From NCBI GenBank assembly GCA_028456385.1, contig JALNQF010000006.1, positions 1-64,000 on the forward strand: a stretch of 64,000 nucleotides of DNA, written 5' to 3'. Below are positions 57,986 through 64,000 of the stretch, in pieces. Position numbers and translations under genes: made by a program. Below the pieces are notes generated by a model that saw only the letters and a list, made by a program, of their open reading frames with translations, did no database searches and was not told the origin of the DNA. The stretch comes from Ophiosphaerella korrae. Lineage: Eukaryota; Ascomycota; Dothideomycetes; Pleosporales; Phaeosphaeriaceae. Positions within the stretch are counted from its first letter, which is position 1. Every line of letters starts with the position of its first letter.

Positions 57986-59436
57986 TGGGGGGGCTGCAGC
58001 GACGAGGCGGACGGGGGAAGCGGCGACACACTAGCAACACAGACACAGCACGCACGCGACCAAGGGACAGTGGACACGAATGCAGGCGGGAGGTGCGGGT
58101 GCAGCAGCAGGAGGTCAAGAGTCCGGAAGAGCACCAGCAGCGGGCGGCGGGGGGGAGTAGAAGCGGGAGGGGGCGGATTGGGGATTATCTATGAAGGTGA
58201 TGCTGGGTGGTCTGCTGTGGAAGCTCCGGATGGCTGAGGCTTGCTTGGAGCCGGGGTTGCAAACTGGGCCCACGCAGAGGGCGCGCTAGACCCGAAGGGG
58301 ACAGGCGCGGCTACACGCAATTTCGTTTACAGCCTCGAGAACAATCCCCCTCTGTCCAACGCTGCCCGTCTGCGCATCCAACCAGCTGGCGGGCTGACTG
58401 CAACGCACAACTGGCAACTGGCAGCTGGTACCTAGCAGTTGGCAACTCCCTCGCAAGAGAACAACCAGCACAACTCGCCTCGTACTGAACGCATAGGCAC
58501 GACCCCGTCGGGCATGTCATATGATGACAAAGGCGGTACGCGGTACGCTGCGAATACGGTGAGCAGAGTGTGATGCGCTGCTGCGTTAGACGCTGCCCTA
58601 GCCTGCCATGACATCAATCCGCTGCACCTTCATCGCCCAACCCCAACGAATCGACGCTCTCACCTCAGACTCCTCGTGCGTCCAATCACAGCGCCCATCA
58701 CCGCTGCCACATCCTAGCCGCTCGGCATCTCCCATCGTCCGCTCCCCGTCATTTCCAAAAAAGTTTGGTTTCGTGCGAGCCTTCTCGGACTCCGGACGAA
58801 TCTTGACCTTGAGGCCAGAACCAGAATCCACACCAGAATCCACACCAGAATCCACCACCCCAGCCAAGAACCTGAGCCAAGAAAATTTTCTTTCTTCAAT
58901 AATTACCTGGCTAGTAATCTGCAAATCTCCTTTCTCCTTTATTGCCTGCCATCATACCACCTGCGCAGCGGGTAATCCCTGGGAGACGGACTATCGCCTC
59001 GGGCAACGGTGCAACAAGGCGTGCTCCCAAGCGTTTCACAGAGCCCTTGCCCTGCCCATGCCCTCCCTCAATTACGCGAGCCAGCCAGCATTCCGCCTTC
59101 AGCCATCCCGTCTGTTCAAATCTCTCTCAGCCCACATACAGGCCCGGGCGGCCGCTGCGAACTCATGCCAGCGTTGTCCCTCGGAACGAGTGTCGGACAT
59201 TTTTCCTGTGCACATGGGAAATTGCTTCCTGTCCATGCAGCGCCGATACACTTAGTAGATTGATTGCTAATTATACTATTCCCTCAAACGCGACTTGTTC
59301 TCACCAAATAGACGTATCTATTCAAAGCTCTAACCTGCCCAGAAGCCAAGCAAGCTATCCTAAAAAAACCACTTGCATATTTACCTGCCCCAAGTCAATA
59401 ACACTAGGTACTCTACACATGGTGAGTATGCACATA
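57986..59436. other. Upstream region of AUR1 and beyond
   Basis: 1.45 kb of GC-rich then normal sequence. A plus-strand open frame (58608-59255) is present but shows no domain and has the composition of a leader or chance frame. A 12-bp repeat (ccagaatccaca) occurs three times at about 58822-58857. Confidence 0.4.
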
Positions 59437-59568
59437 ACCTACAGTGCCTTCGCATGGAGCACATCCCTGTCCAAGTTTGACGAATTACAGCTCTAGATCA
59501 CACCAGCTGTTATGCTCTGATTCGCCAAACTTTGATAGGGATGCACTCCATGCGAAGGCACTGTAGGT
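59437..59568. mobile_element. Short foldback / mariner-like MITE
   Basis: Two 49-bp arms (59437-59485 and 59520-59568) are inverted copies of each other. The outer 23 bp are perfect; the inner 26 bp have five differences, four of them transitions. The loop is 34 bp. Within the arms, a 122-bp core (59442-59563) starts CAGTGCC and ends GGCACTG with TA on each side, as in Tc1/mariner-type MITEs. It has no coding capacity. Confidence 0.75.
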
Positions 59569-59761
59569 CCGTATCATGCGGACGTTCAGACATACTTCTT
59601 CTCGGCAATAAGGCCCTACCTTGCAACAGGGCGAACTAGGTGATCGGCCTCACTTTCCGGCCTCACAATGCATTGACCATTGAAAGCTACCTACTTATCA
59701 TGCTCTTGCCATACCTATCTCCACATGGGAGCCATGCCCTAGATCGCATGGTCTTGGCCCT

Positions 59762-61456
59762 CTAAGATGTTTCGATGAGATCTTCGAGAAACTCATCCAA
59801 CTCTATGATGGTGAACTGTTCACCCCACCTCTGTCTGAAGGCCCGGCGCTTATAGCCACCATTAGTCTGCTGCCGCCATGTGATAAGCTCTACCTTCCAA
59901 CCCTTGTTCAATGCTCGCTCAACATGTCGGAGGAAGCCATCAGACATTTCTGCTTCAGCACCGTCTCCTGTCGCAAGAACCATGGTGCTAGGCCTCTCAG
60001 CATCCAGTAGACTCTGGCACATCTTTAAATGAAGAAGCTCATCTACGCCTTGCTCCACCCATCGATTGGGTGGCGTTCTGGGAACGATAGCTGTGCCCGT
60101 TTCAGAGTCACTACCGCTACCAGAACGCCTCTGGATCGCCTTCTGCCAACCAAGTCTATTCACATCGTTGAAGAATTTCTTCTTCTTCGATACTTCGCGA
60201 GCAATATATACCTGTTCCTGTATACTGCACTCGTAGCCGACGGCTTTGGAAGTCGTCACTAGCCTCGTCGTCTGCGGAAGCGGGTTCGCCTCACGATGGG
60301 AGCCAACAAGCTCACGTCTAGCAACAGGACGTCGTCGTTCCATCAACAACGCCAAACTGTCAAATGACATGTCATATGACTGTACACTGTTCATGCGCAA
60401 CATATCTTTGAATCCAATCATAATATTAGAAGCATCAACGAAAATATGTATCCCCTCTGTCGTGGTGCTCTCGTTAATCAATTGTCGTGGCGCGACGAGC
60501 CACTTTTTTTCGTCCGGAAATCGATTCAAAAGCTTCTCAAACAAATGTAAGTGGCGATCTACTTGCGATCGGATGGTAACGGTAGGCCGGTGGATAGAAT
60601 TTGAATATGCCGGAAGAAACGGAACAGGGCTAGGTGTTGGCAGCTGCGGTTGGCTAATGATGGGATAACAGTGTCGAGGAAGAGTGACTGGCTGAACGTT
60701 CCTTGGAACCAGGCCAGATCCAACTGATGCCGTGATCTGCAATGGTTGCAACTGCGGAAGACACTGGGGGTCTAATGGATGCTGAGGTGGTGGTGGGGTG
60801 CTAATGATCGTAAATTGTCTCGTGGCATGCCTGGCTAGTACTGGTTGGCTTGGTGGCTGGGGCGTGACTGGTGCCTTCGGCCCCCGCACAGTATTTAGCA
60901 TCAAACTTGCTGGCCAGAGATCCACGTTAACATTGGACTGGGGCCTAGCAAAAGGCACTGCTGGAAAGTTCGTCTCGTCATTGGACGGCTGGTTTACAGG
61001 AGTCTCAGGGGTCTTCTGTTGCTCAGAAAGCGACCCGTTCTCCAGGATGGCCTGCTCCTGGCGGGCTTTCTCAGCTCGTTTGCGTGCCTTCTGTCGTTGT
61101 CTTTTGCTCAAGCCAGTCAGCCCGCTCGTGTTCGGTTGTGCAGGATCATTACTATTCACATCCTCATGGGGAGCTTGAGTAGCCTCAAGCAGCGGGGATG
61201 GAAGCAGAGCATCATCAGAGTTGCTCAACTCTGATTCATCAAGTGGTTCAATGGGAGGCACCGCTTGGTCGTGTGGTATGCCCAAACTGTCATAAAGCTT
61301 CCAGAAATTGCCCAACCCAACACCTCCATCTGACAATGTAATGAGCGGGCGCGTTGCTCGTCGTAGATCGGATGATCCGACATCATGAGCGTCTGAATCT
61401 ATTAGATCGAAGACTGGACTAAAATTCCAGTCCGAGTCGAGAGGTCGCGAGGGCAT
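59762..61456 (-). CDS. NYN-domain (PIN-like RNase fold) protein
   Basis: The open frame from ATG 61456 encodes 564 residues. The N-terminal 270 residues are disordered and Pro/Gln/Ser-rich, with a basic KRQRQKARKRAEKARQ segment. The NYN domain begins at HIFVDASNIMIGF (first catalytic Asp). It continues with KKKKFFNDVNRLGWQ and TPPNRWVEQGVDELLHLKM, then TMVLATGDGAEAEMSDGFLRHVERALNKGWKVELITW (further acidic residues) and ends IIELDEFLEDL. NYN domains are metal-dependent RNase-like folds. An upstream exon (61634-61592) could be joined by a 79-nt intron to 61512, keeping frame and adding 33 residues (MSVRLKLLLQDQ...). The CTAAC branch site supports this, but it is unproven. Confidence 0.85.
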   Translation of the reverse strand: MPSRPLDSDWNFSPVFDLIDSDAHDVGSSDLRRATRPLITLSDGGVGLGNFWKLYDSLGIPHDQAVPPIEPLDESELSNSDDALLPSPLLEATQAPHEDVNSNDPAQPNTSGLTGLSKRQRQKARKRAEKARQEQAILENGSLSEQQKTPETPVNQPSNDETNFPAVPFARPQSNVNVDLWPASLMLNTVRGPKAPVTPQPPSQPVLARHATRQFTIISTPPPPQHPLDPQCLPQLQPLQITASVGSGLVPRNVQPVTLPRHCYPIISQPQLPTPSPVPFLPAYSNSIHRPTVTIRSQVDRHLHLFEKLLNRFPDEKKWLVAPRQLINESTTTEGIHIFVDASNIMIGFKDMLRMNSVQSYDMSFDSLALLMERRRPVARRELVGSHREANPLPQTTRLVTTSKAVGYECSIQEQVYIAREVSKKKKFFNDVNRLGWQKAIQRRSGSGSDSETGTAIVPRTPPNRWVEQGVDELLHLKMCQSLLDAERPSTMVLATGDGAEAEMSDGFLRHVERALNKGWKVELITWRQQTNGGYKRRAFRQRWGEQFTIIELDEFLEDLIETS

Positions 61457-62583
61457 TGCTGAGGTAGTTGCGGCGGACAAGCTCGGGGTAAATAGTCTTT
61501 TAAAATCAAACGCTAGAAAGTTCTGGGAACTAAAATATGTTAGTTACTACTGACTGATATCGTAATGAAAGACACCCGGAGTGAAGCTTACGGTGTGACT
61601 GGTCTTGTAACAGGAGCTTCAGTCGAACGCTCATGGTCGTTTGCGGCTACCTAAAAGAAACCGTGTGCGGTCGCCAGACTATGTATACTCTAGAAGTGAC
61701 CTTGGAATGTAACAAAAGAAAAATATGAATGAGACGTGACGTTGAACCGGCGTGAAGTATGAGAGTGGGAGATGGGTGAGGTCTGGTGGCGGATCGACGA
61801 TAAGTCACTCGCGCGGCTCTCGCTTTATTTGGATGGTCTGTGCGTCATGATTCACTTCGGGATGCCACCTGGCGTGCTGGCCTAAAACTTTGTTGGCTAC
61901 AGTAACGTGACGAGTAATACCACTTGAATGATTTGCTTTTCGAAGCAACCCTAGTCGTTGTTTAATCCACTGGTAATAATTGTAACATAAGATGTTGCTA
62001 ATACACTCGAGGCAGCGTTCACTGCAGCTGCCTATGGTGATGCACTGATTGATTCATGTGCTAGGTCGAGGTGCTGCGCCACAGGCAATCGAGATGGATG
62101 TTTGGAAACCGCCAGATCTGACGGCAACTCAGGTACCTTCAAGATCTGCGGGTTATTATATGCGCCTCGTAAAGAAGCTTTGCTGCTAGTACCAGATCAC
62201 ACAGCCCACCTGCATGTAGCCGTTGATTCCACAAATCAATCTACCTTCTCAAATAGCCGAACACACTGCTCGAGAAAGAATACACATGCAACTATTGTCC
62301 ATCAGCATCAATACACCACTAAGTGAAGAATTGAACGTCGGGCGGATTGTAATTTCAACACGATGTTAAACAATTGTCTGAGCCCTGGTCATGTATGCAC
62401 AGTACATATTACTCCACAAATAAGCGCTACAGTATCTTCCTATTTGAACTCATTGGATCATGGTCTTCCAGTCCTTGAAAGCGTTGCACAATAGGATCTT
62501 TGTTCTTGTACCTCTCTATACTCGCAATTCGTTTGCTTGCTCTTAAGTCTTATACCCTTGAATTCGTCGAAATTAGCTGTAAT
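61457..62583. other. Upstream region of NYN gene
   Basis: It contains a possible first exon and intron of the NYN gene (61512-61634) and its promoter. The rest shows no supportable feature. Confidence 0.4.
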
Positions 62584-62929
62584 CCCAAAACACACCAAAA
62601 AAGTTGAAAAACTGGCTCTTGAATCTCGGCAACAGCTCTATAAATTAAACTAAAAATTTAGGTATGGTCCCTTATATATACACCTAGTTTATCTTAAAAT
62701 TCTTAGCTTTATAGGTTCTATTGTTCCCAAGATATATGATTTAGCCCCCGATTTTCTAAATTTATTGATTATCTTTCTTTATCTCAAGAACCACTTAACA
62801 TTTATTTTCAAACTAGGGCCTTAGTCTTAAGGTAGGTATACAAAGTTGATATAAAAATCTTAGTTTATTTTATAGAGCTGTTGCTGAGATTCGAGAGCCT
62901 GTTTTTCAACTTTTTTGGTGTGTTTCGGG
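62584..62929. mobile_element. MITE with about 70-bp inverted arms
   Basis: Arms at about 62584-62653 and 62860-62929 are inverted copies with only a handful of differences, mostly A/G or C/T. The 206-bp centre is AT-rich and non-coding. No clear target duplication is visible. Sequence just outside the right arm (62927-62956) resembles the outer part of the pogo-type inverted repeat at 55397-55426, so this may be the inner part of a larger degraded element. Confidence 0.75.
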
Positions 62930-63359
62930 GTGCGCGGCTCACTTGTATGCGCGTTAGCAGAGCTTCATTCCTTCTATAACAGCAATTTTTATTTGATAAC
63001 AATGGAGAACAAAATTTTACACTATTGTGTTATTCGATTTTTTTATTTCGTAGGTTATTTGATGCAAGGGAATATATAGTATTTTATCATCCTCCCCTCT
63101 CACCTCGGTCTTCTTTTAGTCTCTGTTCTGCTCATGTAGCTAGAAAGGCTATTTCGGGAAGCCGTTATTATTTGGACGATATCGAACTCAGACCCACGTC
63201 TCCATTACTTCTACATGAACGAAACTACTCCTTATTCTAGAGAAATAAATATACTTCATTGTACTAATATACGATTAGCCTATCTTGGATCGCTACTTCA
63301 CCAAGGAGTACATACCTTTGTATTTTTAGTGTTTAAATGTCCTAATCAAATATTGCCCC
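62930..63359. other. Degenerate AT-rich intergenic sequence
   Basis: Mildly AT-rich, with no frame or repeat that I can support. Confidence 0.4.
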
Positions 63360-63800
63360 TAATCTAAGGTGCCGCGCATTTGAAGCGCAAATAATAGGAA
63401 CTTCGCGACGAAGATGTAGCAGCAGATAATGGCTGCGGCTGTAGCAGACGCGGCGTAAATAGCGAAGGTGTTAGTCAACAACTTTGCGATATCCAAGTAG
63501 AAGAGATAACCATAGTAAATCCAAACCCGACAAACTTAGTTCCTAGTAGTATTATTGCACAGTAAATATGATATTGCGCTGTCCAGTCATAGAGAAACAA
63601 GTCCAGGATTAGGTTGGAATACAGGGCCCCATAAACCGAAGATAGTAAGAAGGCAATAATCTAGTCTAGGGCACCCGAGGCCTTTTTTTTTTGGGTAAGA
63701 TTCTTGATACCTACTTCGTAGACGCTGCCAAAATTGTTGAAGGACAAACTATTAACAATAACGCCAGCCGTTATACCAGTAACCCGAAACAATGTACATA
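63360..63800 (-). pseudogene. MFS transporter C-terminal remnant
   Basis: On the minus strand the translation shows VYGALYSNLILDLFLYDWTA followed by QYHIYCAIILLGTKFVGFGF. After a one-base frame change comes YLDIAKLLTNTFAIYAASAT followed by AAAIICCYIFVAKFLLFA. The order W-T-A, G-F-G, then Y-A-A-S-A-x-A-A matches the C-terminal helices of fungal drug:proton antiporter-type MFS transporters. Frame breaks, missing N-terminal half and AT drift show it is dead. Upstream on the same strand, AT-rich sequence to 63994 may be further remains. Confidence 0.5.
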
Positions 63801-64000
63801 ATTTAAGCTATGCCTTCATTGAAATGGTGTAATACGGAGAACAAGAAGGTGAATATAGCGAAAAAGAAAGATAAAAGGCGTCGATAAATGCTTCTACAAA
63901 CCGAACAAGGCATAAATCCGGAGCAAAAACAACACATTGACTGGATGCACAATAGCGGTATCAAAAGATTATCTTCTATCAAGCTCTGGTTCATTTTAGA

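Noticed and set aside
58608..59255. 215-codon open frame upstream of AUR1
   Set aside because: Composition is that of untranslated or repetitive sequence (Ser, Pro, Thr, with a 12-bp repeat inside), and no domain is seen.
1..64000. CRISPR array or prokaryotic operon structure
   Set aside because: Spliceosomal introns, fungal families and RIP show eukaryotic nuclear DNA. The tandem repeats seen are minisatellites without spacers.

Overview
The window is a stretch of filamentous ascomycete (Pezizomycotina) nuclear chromosome. I favour Dothideomycetes/Pleosporales, but that placement is an inference. The reasons are: about twenty intron-containing genes with 47-101 nt GT-AG introns and CTAAC/CTGAC-type branch sites; ordinary fungal protein families (Spt3, Ssr4, Aur1, Dph5, eL19, Ost3/6, NAD-malic enzyme, fungal Ssr4 and DUF5923/DUF4449 proteins); and a sharply bounded AT-rich isochore whose repeats carry the C-to-T/G-to-A signature of repeat-induced point mutation (RIP).

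Region 1 (1-10567) is the AT-rich isochore. It holds a complete but dead Ty3/Gypsy chromovirus (3537-10567) with two 427-bp LTRs, a 5-bp target duplication, and fossil gag zinc knuckle, protease, reverse transcriptase, integrase and chromodomain. To its left lie the 3' third of a second copy (about 70-2724) and a further damaged LTR (2757-3137). No gene is alive here. The isochore ends exactly at the outer end of the right LTR, and mutation density falls over the last 200 bp or so.

Region 2 (10568-53077) is gene-rich. In order: a LaeA/UMTA-like methyltransferase (+), delta-8 sphingolipid desaturase (-), phosphoglucomutase (+), a large unknown Cys/His-headed protein (+), DPH5 (-), SPT3 (+), ribosomal protein eL19 (-), a patatin-like protein lacking its nucleophile serine (+), two small tandem Myb/SANT-like paralogs (-), mitochondrial NAD-malic enzyme (-), a DUF5923/DUF4449 lipid-binding-like protein (+), OST3/OST6 (-), a nuclear coiled-coil protein (+), a stomatin (+), an acyltransferase-3 membrane protein (-) and SSR4 (-). 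Several neighbours are divergent pairs sharing one short promoter (desaturase/PGM, DPH5/SPT3, OST3/coiled-coil).

Region 3 (53078-64000) is sparser and repeat-rich. It has an intron-containing tRNA-Ala(AGC), an internally deleted pogo/Fot1-type transposon with near-perfect 46-bp inverted ends, AUR1 (-), a 122-bp mariner-like foldback element, a NYN-domain protein (-), a MITE with about 70-bp inverted arms, and remains of an MFS transporter (-).

Functionally the genes are mostly housekeeping. Themes are sphingolipid synthesis (desaturase, AUR1), transcription and chromatin (SPT3, SSR4, Myb-like pair), translation (eL19, DPH5, tRNA-Ala) and secretory-pathway or membrane biology (OST3, stomatin, acyltransferase). 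No biosynthetic cluster, CRISPR or clearly new multi-gene system was found. The most unusual items are the pseudo-patatin, the tandem Myb-like pair, the unknown Cys/His protein, the fine structure of the RIP boundary and the two small inverted-repeat elements. Exon boundaries were derived by hand from splice signals and checked for reading frame.
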